From positions 1-17,566 of the forward strand of contig JAIOYM010000016.1 of the NCBI GenBank assembly GCA_021741085.1: 17,566 bases of DNA, given 5' to 3'. The DNA is from Rickettsiaceae bacterium. Lineage in GTDB: Bacteria; Pseudomonadota; Alphaproteobacteria; Rickettsiales; Rickettsiaceae. The translations under genes were made by a program, and so were the position numbers. The notes below the pieces were generated by a model. The model did not search any database, was not told the DNA's origin, and worked only from the letters and a program-made list of their open reading frames with translations. Below, in pieces: positions 1 through 7,440 of the stretch; position 1 is the first letter of the stretch, and the number at the start of each line of letters is the position of its first letter.

Positions 1-94
1 TGAAAATTTATCCTCTATCTTCCCACAGATTTTTCCCCTCCTATCTAACTTTCCTCATGTTTACGCGCCCAACCTTTAGTTGAATATATATGTC

Positions 95-152
95 GAAGAG
101 TTGTTTGCCCTGGATTGCCACGTTTGTTCGCAAGCTCACACTCGCAATGACG
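95..152. repeat. REP-like intergenic repeat, copy 1
   Basis: Contains GGATTGCCACG at 112-122 and CGCAATGACG at 143-152, where ATTGC (114-118) faces GCAAT (144-148). This resembles the short palindromic repeats with ATTGCGAG...GGCAATCC ends that are scattered between genes in rickettsiae and other bacteria; that resemblance is from memory. It is preceded by AAGAGTTGTTTG (96-107), which recurs at 12675-12686 and, apart from its last base, on the opposite strand at 2721-2732, so the repeat unit probably includes this leader. Confidence 0.5.
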
Positions 153-356
153 CTTCTGCGCTACCGCTAGAGGATGTTGCTTTTGCGTTTTCTTTGATTT
201 TCACTGTTTTTGTGTCTGCGATATTATGCACTTTTAGAGTTTGATAACTCTTGGCCATTACCTCTATAGGATTGAGCTGTTTGGTCTTTCAAATGGTCAA
301 TAAATACACCCTGGGTATAAAAAACTCGCATCAAGACGCTGATAATATATTATAAG

Positions 357-386
357 TTGACATTGAGGCAGTTGAAGGTTTAATAT
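357..386 (+). promoter_or_regulatory. Sigma70-type promoter of the PEPC-like gene
   Basis: A perfect -35 TTGACA (357-362), an 18-base spacer and TAATAT (381-386) as -10. The predicted transcript would start near 393, giving a leader of about 100 bases before the ATG at 495. This is the best promoter match in the window. Confidence 0.6.
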
Positions 387-409
387 TTTAGGAAATATAA
401 TAGTTTTTA

Positions 410-434
410 GGTTTATTTGCTGTTTGTATAAACC
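410..434 (+). promoter_or_regulatory. Leader hairpin of the PEPC-like gene
   Basis: GGTTTAT (410-416) pairs perfectly with ATAAACC (428-434) around an 11-base loop, inside the predicted 5' leader. The stem is short and A/T-rich with no following T-run, so it is not a clear terminator. It may affect mRNA stability or be chance. Confidence 0.3.
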
Positions 435-494
435 CAAAATGTAATATTTATTTTATATTCTAAAAGCACCACAACTAAAAAATCATTTGCATTT

Positions 495-2453
495 ATGCTA
501 CAGAAAAAACATTTATCAAACAATTTATTCGCCTTAATAATTCTATTGTTATTATTTCCGGCACTATTAAGCGCTAAAACTAATTTAACATTTACTTCCC
601 ATCCAACAAATACAAAGTTGGGTAAAGCCATGTATAATGCTCAAAGTGAAATAGATTATTATCATGAGAAGTTAGCTAACATCATCGAAGTTTTTTTGTA
701 TGAAGAAGAAAACTTGTTACCTGAAATAGGCAATTTATACAGTTGGATTGGCTACGATTTTGATCGTAGTAATTTGACGGCGTTGGATGTTATCTATTCT
801 TATAATTCTGGTGTAAAAAGAATAAATCAAATCTACAAAGAATATATACAATCGAATGTAGAGAATGATTATTATAGTAATGCGATATTGGATTCCTTAG
901 AGGCGGTTAAAGTACGCTGCCAAAAAATTGATAGTTTGATATCCGATAATAGGAGCAAGGGAAGTTTGGATGAAAAATTCTTTTTTGATCTAGGTTTAAA
1001 ATTGAATAAACTAGCTTTAGTTCAGAAAGAATTTGAATTAATATTAAATCGAATTAATCATTCTGGTGTGGGACGATTGATTGATGTATTTGCAAAATTC
1101 CAATTCACACTAGCAATACCTCAGTTAAGATTTCCATCCGATGAACTAAATACTAAAGCAGGTGCTGAAAAATTATATAAAGACATTTTTAAAGTTGTAG
1201 AATTAATCAAAAAATCTAAAGACAATGCAGACTTTGATATTATAATTGCTAATTTTTCTTCCCTAAAACAAATTCAAAATTTAAAAGCTCTAAAGCTTAA
1301 ATATAATATCTCTACCCTTAACACATTACCATTGCTTGAGACAGAAAAAGATGTGGATTACGTTATAGCAAATCTTGCTAAAATTACTTCCGCTGACAAA
1401 ATCTCCCAAATCATGAAAGCAGGAAGTGATGACACTAAATATAGCGGCATGGCATCGTCTATTTTGAATTTTTCCAAGGTTGGTGTTGCTATTGAAAAGT
1501 TAAAAACAAAGAATAAACCTGTTTTATTTGTTGGAATGGGATCTAGTTTGGAAAGATCGGGTGGGCCGATTTTTTACAGAAAAATGCTAGCAAGCATCTT
1601 GGGTAAAAACTCTACCAATAGAACATTGCAAGGCGGAGAATTAGAGCTATTTAGTACTAGAGCTTCGAGTTTGCAAAAACTTAAAAGTGAAATAGAAATA
1701 TCCAAAACTGATTCTACTTTGGACCGAAAAGCTTTAAAAACCACCTATTCTTTTTTGTCAAAAGGAATAATGAAAAACTATCAAAAACTTTACACAGCCC
1801 CTAAAGACAGGGAAATGTTAAATTATCTAATTAAAGATTCTACATTAGGATTTTTAATGGATAATTTCCAGGCAGGCTTCCGCTATAAACAAAAAATAAG
1901 TGAAGACAAAGATGGTAATATAGTAAATAAATTCAATGATATTTTCGATGATACAAGAGCCATTGACTTTCAAACAACTTTTGTGTTATCAGGTTTGCAT
2001 CTAGAATTTGTACCCATAGCTAAGCTTTTAAGCGAAGAAGAAAATTGGTTGTGCAAAAACAATGATAACCAATATGTCAAGACTTATATGGCTGCATTAT
2101 TATTACTATCAAAACAAATTCATCCCGAGTTTTATAGAGCTTTAGGGTTAGATGAAAAAGCTGAAATATTTCAGCTGGTTATGGCTGGTTATGACAAGCT
2201 TAACAACATCAAAAATAAATGCTTTACTGCTTTAAATAATGAAATAATCGAACAATTAAAAGGAGAGAACTTCCTAGATTATTCAGAATCATCAAACAAA
2301 GAAATAGCAAGAAACTTAGCTAAAGCAAATGACTATGTAAAATTATATAAAGCTAAAAAACTTGATTTTAAAACTTTGCGCGAAAACTTACTAAAACTAA
2401 ATTACAATATAGCAAAAGAGCGCAACCTTCTAAATGAGGCTGTGAAAAACTAA
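495..2453 (+). CDS. Exported phosphoenolpyruvate carboxylase-like protein, divergent
   Basis: 652 residues. Residues 1-27 form a Sec signal peptide: basic start, hydrophobic core about 11-24, and a likely cut after LLSA. The rest carries the PEPC motifs in order: SHPT with His36 (the catalytic HPTE motif, Glu replaced by Asn); SWIGYDFDRSN at 83-93 (PEPC SWxGGDRDGN); a helix with Arg212 (PEPC LDIRQ); PLLET at 279-283 with metal ligand Glu282; SDDTK at 311-315 (PEPC YSDSxKDAG); GMGSSLERSGGP at 347-358 (PEPC GRGGSxGRGGGP); QGGE at 379-382; GFR463; and TRAIDF with Arg488 (PEPC LRAIPW). The family is normally 880-970 residues, cytoplasmic, and converts PEP and bicarbonate to oxaloacetate. Here the N-terminal domain is missing, the E. 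coli His579 and Arg581 equivalents are Val346 and Met348, and the usual C-terminal Gly is absent. Family membership is well supported by motif order. Catalytic activity is doubtful and export is inferred. It is a single gene with its own promoter; no Shine-Dalgarno is obvious before the chosen ATG, but that start preserves the signal peptide. Confidence 0.8.
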   Translation: MLQKKHLSNNLFALIILLLLFPALLSAKTNLTFTSHPTNTKLGKAMYNAQSEIDYYHEKLANIIEVFLYEEENLLPEIGNLYSWIGYDFDRSNLTALDVIYSYNSGVKRINQIYKEYIQSNVENDYYSNAILDSLEAVKVRCQKIDSLISDNRSKGSLDEKFFFDLGLKLNKLALVQKEFELILNRINHSGVGRLIDVFAKFQFTLAIPQLRFPSDELNTKAGAEKLYKDIFKVVELIKKSKDNADFDIIIANFSSLKQIQNLKALKLKYNISTLNTLPLLETEKDVDYVIANLAKITSADKISQIMKAGSDDTKYSGMASSILNFSKVGVAIEKLKTKNKPVLFVGMGSSLERSGGPIFYRKMLASILGKNSTNRTLQGGELELFSTRASSLQKLKSEIEISKTDSTLDRKALKTTYSFLSKGIMKNYQKLYTAPKDREMLNYLIKDSTLGFLMDNFQAGFRYKQKISEDKDGNIVNKFNDIFDDTRAIDFQTTFVLSGLHLEFVPIAKLLSEEENWLCKNNDNQYVKTYMAALLLLSKQIHPEFYRALGLDEKAEIFQLVMAGYDKLNNIKNKCFTALNNEIIEQLKGENFLDYSESSNKEIARNLAKANDYVKLYKAKKLDFKTLRENLLKLNYNIAKERNLLNEAVKN

Positions 2454-2513
2454 TATCTTTAATATCTTGAGTATTCTTGTTAGTTTGAGAATAAAAAACT
2501 TGATCTAACATGA

Positions 2514-2575
2514 GGCTGTTTATAATTAAAACCGATTGAATAATATTTGTTATCTTTCAACGGGTGCAAACAGCC
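2514..2575. repeat. Nested inverted repeat downstream of the PEPC-like gene
   Basis: GGCTGTTT (2514-2521) pairs with AAACAGCC (2568-2575). Inside it, CCGATTGAA and TTCAACGG form a second stem with one bulge. The element begins 60 bases after the stop codon at 2453. There is no T-run on either strand, so it looks more like a palindromic repeat or a 3'-end stabilising structure than a classic terminator. Confidence 0.4.
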
Positions 2576-2608
2576 AAATTCCTTAGTGATAATAAGATTG
2601 TGGCATGG

Positions 2609-2633
2609 AGCTCTTTGCTATGAGCAAAGGGCT
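2609..2633. terminator. Strong hairpin between convergent genes
   Basis: AGCTCTTTGCT (2609-2619) pairs with AGCAAAGGGCT (2623-2633), 11 pairs including one G-T, around a 3-base loop. An outer stem CCTTAG (2581-2586)/CTAAGG (2638-2643) encloses it. It lies between convergent genes and may end transcription from either side, though no long T-run follows. The core TGAGCAAAGRGC is repeated at 12597-12608. Confidence 0.4.
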
Positions 2634-2679
2634 AATTCTAAGGCAATATTTCAGCATTGCAAAATCCATCTTGATTAGT

Positions 2680-2732
2680 CTGTGTGAACTTGGGGATAAG
2701 CTTGGCAAGCCCTCAAGTATAAACAACTCTTC
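2680..2732 (-). repeat. REP-like intergenic repeat, copy 2 (reverse orientation)
   Basis: Read on the minus strand this gives GAAGAGTTGTTT, then a CTTGCCAAG core, then AAGTTCACACAG. Copy 1 (95-152) reads GAAGAGTTGTTT, TTGCCACG, AAGCTCACACTC in the same order and similar spacing. By eye roughly two thirds of the bases match with small gaps. Confidence 0.4.
2688..2718 (-). terminator. Hairpin after hemA
   Basis: ACTTGGGG (2688-2695) pairs with CCTCAAGT (2711-2718) with one G-T pair, and an inner GCTT/AAGC stem (2700-2703/2707-2710) closes on GGC. It starts about 25 bases past the hemA stop on the minus strand. The T-run is missing, so an intrinsic terminator role is only tentative. It overlaps REP-like copy 2. 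Confidence 0.35.
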
Positions 2733-2742
2733 TATATCAATT

Positions 2743-3939
2743 TTATAAGCCGTATGATTTCATTGTGGCCGATAATTTTGCAACTAATTCATCAACCATT
2801 TCTTCTTTATGGAATGGTGTAGGCGTGATTCTAAGCCTTTCGGTGCCACGAGGTACTGTTGGAAAATTGATATGTTGAATATATATATTATGCTCATGTA
2901 ACAAAGTATCAGATATTTGCTTTGAAAGCTTTGCGTCGCCAACCAGAACAGCAATTATATGACTTGTATTATCTATAAATTTGATGCCAGCTTTGCCTAA
3001 AGCCATTTTGGTTTTTTGTATAATTTTCTGATGCATATTGCGTTCATACTGCGAATTCATCAGATGATTTATGCTAGCAGCAGCTGCTGCAGCTATTGAT
3101 GGTGGTATAGATGTTGTAAAGATGAATCCTGAAGCAATTGAGCGTATAGCATCTATTATCGCGCTATTTGCTGCTATATATCCACCAATAGCACCAAACC
3201 CCTTAGCCAAAGTTCCTTGTATGATATCAATTTGATCGTTTAGACCTAATTGTTCAGCTATACCACCACCTTTTTCTCCATATAGCCCAACGCTATGCAC
3301 TTCATCTAAATATGTTAATGCTCTAAATTCTTTCGCAAGAGCACATATTTCTGCCATCGGGCTTACAATACCGTTCATTGAATATACTGATTCAAAAACT
3401 ATAATTTTGGGTCTATTAATATCGACAGAAGAAAGTAAGTTTTTTAAAGAATTAACGTCATTATGGGCGTAAATAAACTTTTCTGCACCTGAGTGTCTTA
3501 TACCTGAAATGATAGAAGCATGATTTAATTCGTCAGAGAAAAAAACTAGATCGGGTATTATTTTAGCTAAAGTTGAAAGCGTAGCATCATTGGCTACATA
3601 TCCTGAAGTGAAAACCAGAGCTTTGTCTTTTTGGTGTAATTTTGCCAATAATTCTTCTAATTGCGTTATCAATGAATGGCTACCACAAATGTTACGAGTG
3701 CCGCCAGACCCAACTCCCATTGTTTTTAAAGCTTCAATCGCAGCATTAATTACTATTGGGCTAGCACTCATACCTAAATAATCGTTGATACACCATAAGG
3801 TTATAGTTTTACCATTGAGTTCATTTCTAGCAAATGGGAAATTTGATGCGTCACGTGTAATTTGTATAAAATTTCGGTAACGATTTTCAGCCTTTATATT
3901 TCCTAATTCGTTTAGAAAAATATTTTCATAATTGATCAT
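2743..3939 (-). CDS. hemA: 5-aminolevulinate synthase
   Basis: 398 residues, the usual length for alphaproteobacterial ALAS. It condenses glycine with succinyl-CoA to 5-aminolevulinate, the first step of haem synthesis by the C4 (Shemin) route, in the cytoplasm with PLP. Visible motifs: NDYLGM at 52-57, the glycine-rich GVGSGGTRN at 75-83, the PLP-stacking His in ELNHAS (137-142), LDEVHSVGLYG at 211-221 with the PLP-binding Asp212, and the Schiff-base lysine K246 in GTLAKGFGA. The C-terminal region has the family's RLRITPTPFH. Its ATG overlaps the stop of the upstream transglycosylase gene as ATGA, so translation is probably coupled, and it has no own Shine-Dalgarno. A related alpha-oxoamine synthase such as KBL or BioF is possible in principle, but the start NYENIFLNEL and the motif set fit ALAS much better. 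Confidence 0.93.
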   Translation of the reverse strand: MINYENIFLNELGNIKAENRYRNFIQITRDASNFPFARNELNGKTITLWCINDYLGMSASPIVINAAIEALKTMGVGSGGTRNICGSHSLITQLEELLAKLHQKDKALVFTSGYVANDATLSTLAKIIPDLVFFSDELNHASIISGIRHSGAEKFIYAHNDVNSLKNLLSSVDINRPKIIVFESVYSMNGIVSPMAEICALAKEFRALTYLDEVHSVGLYGEKGGGIAEQLGLNDQIDIIQGTLAKGFGAIGGYIAANSAIIDAIRSIASGFIFTTSIPPSIAAAAAASINHLMNSQYERNMHQKIIQKTKMALGKAGIKFIDNTSHIIAVLVGDAKLSKQISDTLLHEHNIYIQHINFPTVPRGTERLRITPTPFHKEEMVDELVAKLSATMKSYGL

Positions 3940-5924
3940 TTTTTCAATTTTTGTAGATTAGGTGCAGACAAAATTTTTATATTATCAATTGGTATTTTAC
4001 CTAATAAGTATGAAGGCAATACTAATTTATTGTTATTTAATTTATAGTTGTAGATCTGTATATTTTGCAATACATTCTGTATATATTGTCTCGTAGCTTC
4101 AAAGGGAACCTGTTCCATCCAGTCTATTATTTTGTATAAAGAGGTGAATTGCCTCGGATCGCCAAATCTTTTTATCCAGCTATCAATTCTATGTTCTCCA
4201 GCATTATAAGAAGGAGTTGCAAGCAAATAGCTACCTTTATAATAATCGGCTAAGAGTTTTAAATAGGCGCTACCAATTTTTATACTGTGATTTATATTAT
4301 CTCGCATCTGGTGTTTTTCATTTTCTATCCCTAATAAAGCACTTATTTTCGCTGCTGTTTCTGGTATTACCTGCATTACACCATCTTGTCTTCCTTCTAA
4401 GTTGTTTGCATGAGAATGGAAGGATGACTCCTGTCTTATTATAGCATATACCCACAAGTGATTAATTGAAGATTTAATTGCAGGAGGTTTAGGAAATGCA
4501 CAATCTAACAAAAATACACCGCGTGAGGAGGCAACTCTGGCTGATTCTATAACAATATGATCTTTTTTGGTAGCAATTAATAATTTTATAATTGAAGCAA
4601 TTCTAGATTTATCCGTAGAATTTCTTATCATGTGCATGGCAAAGTTTTGAAGTTCGCTATTTTTTTCATGAATGGTCTCAAATTTAATCAATATTTTTAG
4701 TGCTTTGAATAAGTTATCAGAGTAATTTTTAGTTGGCGTTGTGTTTTCTTTGTAAAGAAGAGTTTTTTGCTTGAGCTCATCGAGTGCTAACATGCCGTAA
4801 AAAGTAAAATTAAGCTTAGAAGCATTTTGAAAATATTGTGTGGCTAATTCTTTCTTGTTTTGAGCTTTATAGCAACGCGCTACCCAATAATTGCTTTTAG
4901 CAATAGAAGAGGATATGGTTGCATGTTTTTTAAATTTGATAAAATGATCTAATGCTAATTTGGAATCATTGAGATATCTTAAAGCTATGAAGCCGCAAAG
5001 AAATTCCAACTTACTTATAGTCCCTGAATCTTTGCAGTAATAGCTTTTAGCTACACTATAGGCTAACTTATAGTGCTTATCTTCAATTAAATGTCTTGCT
5101 ACAATATTTTTCAAACGACTCCATTCTTGTTCACGAGCGCTATCTTTTGGAGCATTAAGGGCTAATTTTGCTATTTTAGGAGAAATTTTATCTTCTCTGC
5201 TTTTATACAGCACATATTGATACAGTAACAACGATTCTTCTTTGGTAGTTTTAGGTAGTGCGATATATAGATTCTCAGCTTTGTTGTTATTTTCTGCCAA
5301 TGCAATTTTAACATTAGCGACTTTAATATCTGCTTTTTTTAAAAACTTTAATTGTTTTTTTGCTTTAAGTATTTGTTTACTCCAAATCAATCGATCAAAT
5401 TTTTTTAAGTGAGAATTATATTTTAGATATTGGCCGTAATTTTTTAAAAATTCTTTTTTTTCTTCGGAGTTAAAAATACATTTTATCCAGGCTTCCTGAA
5501 CAAGATCAGAATAATTATTTATTTTTGAGCCGAAGCTTTTTAAATAATATTTATAACCATTAGGAGTTGTAGGGGGATTTTTTTTAAACCAAGATAATAT
5601 TTTTACATAATTTAATCTGGTTCTGTCGTTTAATGCTATTTCTGCAGCAATTTTTAACTCATCAATTTTTGGCCAATCTTTGTTTTGTTCAATAAAATCT
5701 ACAATTTCATCAAAACTAGCATGATTTTGTGGAGTTAGGTAATATTCATAAGATATTAACTTAGTTAGCGCTGTATCTTGGGATAAAGCTGCGTATTTCC
5801 TGGCTTCCTTCCACTTGCCCGCAAGTTTGCTTTGCCAGGCTTTTAATGCATAGTCTTCACCATGTGCATAAATGCAAGTATTTACAAAGCTAAAAATTAA
5901 CAGTACAATTAGGAGCGGTCTCAT
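3936..5924 (-). CDS. slt: Soluble lytic murein transglycosylase
   Basis: 662 residues, close to E. coli Slt70. It cleaves the MurNAc-GlcNAc bond of peptidoglycan to leave 1,6-anhydro-MurNAc ends, and acts in the periplasm. Residues 1-20 are a signal peptide (hydrophobic core 4-14, likely cut after CIYA). Residues about 25-480 are helical-repeat sequence (the superhelical U/L region). The catalytic SLT domain lies at about 488-630: AIIRQES with catalytic Glu499, GVMQVIPETA at 515-524 (family GLMQxMP), GSAYL at 551-555, and PSYNAG at 571-576. The loop before GVMQ is GRQD rather than the common ARG, a mild departure. It is the first gene of a two-gene unit with hemA; no clear Shine-Dalgarno precedes the ATG. 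The symbol is by family; MltE-type enzymes are much shorter. Confidence 0.9.
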   Translation of the reverse strand: MRPLLIVLLIFSFVNTCIYAHGEDYALKAWQSKLAGKWKEARKYAALSQDTALTKLISYEYYLTPQNHASFDEIVDFIEQNKDWPKIDELKIAAEIALNDRTRLNYVKILSWFKKNPPTTPNGYKYYLKSFGSKINNYSDLVQEAWIKCIFNSEEKKEFLKNYGQYLKYNSHLKKFDRLIWSKQILKAKKQLKFLKKADIKVANVKIALAENNNKAENLYIALPKTTKEESLLLYQYVLYKSREDKISPKIAKLALNAPKDSAREQEWSRLKNIVARHLIEDKHYKLAYSVAKSYYCKDSGTISKLEFLCGFIALRYLNDSKLALDHFIKFKKHATISSSIAKSNYWVARCYKAQNKKELATQYFQNASKLNFTFYGMLALDELKQKTLLYKENTTPTKNYSDNLFKALKILIKFETIHEKNSELQNFAMHMIRNSTDKSRIASIIKLLIATKKDHIVIESARVASSRGVFLLDCAFPKPPAIKSSINHLWVYAIIRQESSFHSHANNLEGRQDGVMQVIPETAAKISALLGIENEKHQMRDNINHSIKIGSAYLKLLADYYKGSYLLATPSYNAGEHRIDSWIKRFGDPRQFTSLYKIIDWMEQVPFEATRQYIQNVLQNIQIYNYKLNNNKLVLPSYLLGKIPIDNIKILSAPNLQKLKK

Positions 5925-5971
5925 ATTTATTCAAATGCCACAAAAAATATATTAGTTTGATGTTAAGGTTG

Positions 5972-6006
5972 TTGCTACTTGCTTATAGTTGTAAACCCTA
6001 TATATT
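5972..6006 (+). promoter_or_regulatory. Possible promoter for the ABC transporter genes
   Basis: The 137-base gap between divergent slt and the permease gene holds TTGCTT followed, after 17 bases, by an AT-rich ATATTA/TATATT stretch near 6000. The -10 is poorly defined because the region is so AT-rich. Promoters for both directions must lie in this gap, but I can place neither firmly. Confidence 0.25.
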
Positions 6007-6061
6007 ATATATTACTTTTTTTAAAAAACATACAGTATTTCATTGCTAATATTTTATATAT

Positions 6062-6709
6062 ATGAATAATATTACAAGTATAAGTCAAGTATTGTTTATC
6101 GCAGAAGGGTCATTCTTGACACTGAAATATAGCATGCTTTCAGTATTTTTAGGCTTGTTTTTAGGTGTTATTCTTGCGTTTGCCAAGCAATCAAAGTATA
6201 GAATTATATCAGCTTTAGCCCACATCTATACTTCTTTATTTAGAGGCACTCCTTTAATTGTTCAACTTAGTATAGTATATTTCGCCTTACCCGACCTTAT
6301 CGGCATGGATATTAGCGTGTTTGTTGCAGGAATAACAGCTTTCTCTTTAAATTCCGCCGCATATATATCCGAAATTATAAAAGCTGGGATCAATAATGTA
6401 GAAAAGGGGCAAATAGAGTCAGCTATATTACTGAATATACCTAAATATTACATAGCCAAAGACATAATAATGCCTCAAGCCGTAAGATCTATATTACCAT
6501 CGCTTACTAATGAAATGATAAATATGCTGAAAGAATCCGCTTTAATTTCTATTTTTGGAGAGCTAGACTTGATGTATAGAGCTAACATAATAGCTTTTGA
6601 AGGATATGATTTTATCACACCTATGTTTATCGTTGCCGGTTGTTATTATATACTAGTTTTAATTTTTAGCGCTTTAGCAATTCTATTAGAGAAAAGATTG
6701 AAATTATGA
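6062..6709 (+). CDS. glnP: Polar amino acid ABC transporter permease (HisM/GlnP family)
   Basis: 215 residues, normal for the family. It is an inner-membrane permease subunit, probably working as a homodimer with the ATPase encoded next to it. Hydrophobic segments lie at about 18-41, 50-78, 85-103 and 186-209. RGTPLIVQL (61-69) is a hallmark of polar amino acid permeases. The cytoplasmic EAA loop, which docks on the ATPase, is at about 116-140 and ends in MPQA; LKESALIS follows at 156-163, as in this family. The stop overlaps the start of the ATPase gene as ATGA, so the two are co-translated. No Shine-Dalgarno is visible. Substrate (glutamine or another polar amino acid) cannot be read from the sequence; the symbol follows usual rickettsial annotation. 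Confidence 0.88.
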   Translation: MNNITSISQVLFIAEGSFLTLKYSMLSVFLGLFLGVILAFAKQSKYRIISALAHIYTSLFRGTPLIVQLSIVYFALPDLIGMDISVFVAGITAFSLNSAAYISEIIKAGINNVEKGQIESAILLNIPKYYIAKDIIMPQAVRSILPSLTNEMINMLKESALISIFGELDLMYRANIIAFEGYDFITPMFIVAGCYYILVLIFSALAILLEKRLKL

Positions 6710-7413
6710 TAATAAAAGTAGAAAATTTAAATAGAATAGCAGAAAAACATAAGATTTTATCTGATATTAGTTTTGATGTAGAAAAAAATACTACACTAAC
6801 TATCTTAGGAAAATCAGGTAGTGGTAAATCCTCATTACTAAGAACTGTATGTGGCTTAGAAAAATCATATACAGGCAAGATATTTATTTGTGAGCGTGAA
6901 ATAAAAAGTGATATAGTAGGCTTGCAAAAAATAGGTATGGTGTTTCAGCATAGCTATCTCTTTCCGCATTTTAACGTCATGGATAATCTTACTTATGCTA
7001 TGCGTTTTACAGGGATAAAAAATGAGGCTATTATAGCTAGAGCATCACAATTATTAGCAAAATTTAATCTGATAGAAAAAGCCAAAGCCATGCCTAGTAA
7101 GCTTTCAGGCGGGCAAAAACAACGAGTAGCAATATGCAGGGCTATGATGCTGCAGCCTGAGATATTATTATTAGATGAACCAACTTCAGCTCTAGATCCT
7201 TACAGCATTAAAGGCTTAGTTAATTTGATTTTAGAATTAAAAACCGAAATCACAATTATCGTCGTTACTCATCATATAGCTTTTGCTAAAGCTATAGCCG
7301 ATAGAGTTATTTTTATGCACGAAGGAAAAATTCTTTCTAATCAAGCCAAAGATGATTTTTTCAATTCTCCAGATTCTTTTGCTGCCAAAGTTTTTTTAGA
7401 TAATATGTTGTAA
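6706..7413 (+). CDS. glnQ: Polar amino acid ABC transporter ATP-binding protein
   Basis: 235 residues, a complete ABC ATPase. Walker A GKSGSGKS at 35-42, Q-loop Gln81 in VFQHSYLFPH, signature LSGGQKQRVA at 133-142, Walker B ILLLDEP at 153-159, D-loop SALDP, and the switch His in VVTHH (186-190). It powers uptake by the permease whose gene ends within its start codon. The signature and the VFQHxxLFPHxxVxxN segment are typical of the GlnQ/HisP group. No periplasmic binding-protein gene is in the window, so the transporter's substrate partner must be encoded elsewhere. The gene ends only 27 bases from the convergent aconitase gene, with no clear terminator between them. Confidence 0.92.
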   Translation: MIIKVENLNRIAEKHKILSDISFDVEKNTTLTILGKSGSGKSSLLRTVCGLEKSYTGKIFICEREIKSDIVGLQKIGMVFQHSYLFPHFNVMDNLTYAMRFTGIKNEAIIARASQLLAKFNLIEKAKAMPSKLSGGQKQRVAICRAMMLQPEILLLDEPTSALDPYSIKGLVNLILELKTEITIIVVTHHIAFAKAIADRVIFMHEGKILSNQAKDDFFNSPDSFAAKVFLDNML

Positions 7414-7440
7414 ACATTATCTCATATGTAACAAAACTTC

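Larger units (their letters stand above)
1..494. other. Non-coding region upstream of the PEPC-like gene
   Basis: No convincing coding frame or structured RNA gene is visible. The stretch holds a REP-like repeat (about 95-152), a sigma70-type promoter (357-386) and a small 5'-leader hairpin (410-434). Bases 1-80 and 155-300 show nothing I can identify; they could be the decayed end of a gene lying upstream of the window, but no frame supports that. Confidence 0.6.

Noticed and set aside
413..631. 72-codon minus-strand frame over the start of the PEPC-like gene
   Set aside because: Antisense to a signal peptide region and a clear promoter leader; no support.
495..2453. Annotation as an ordinary PEP carboxylase (ppc)
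   Set aside because: Too short, has a signal peptide, lacks two key active-site residues and the C-terminal Gly; only family-level homology is supported.
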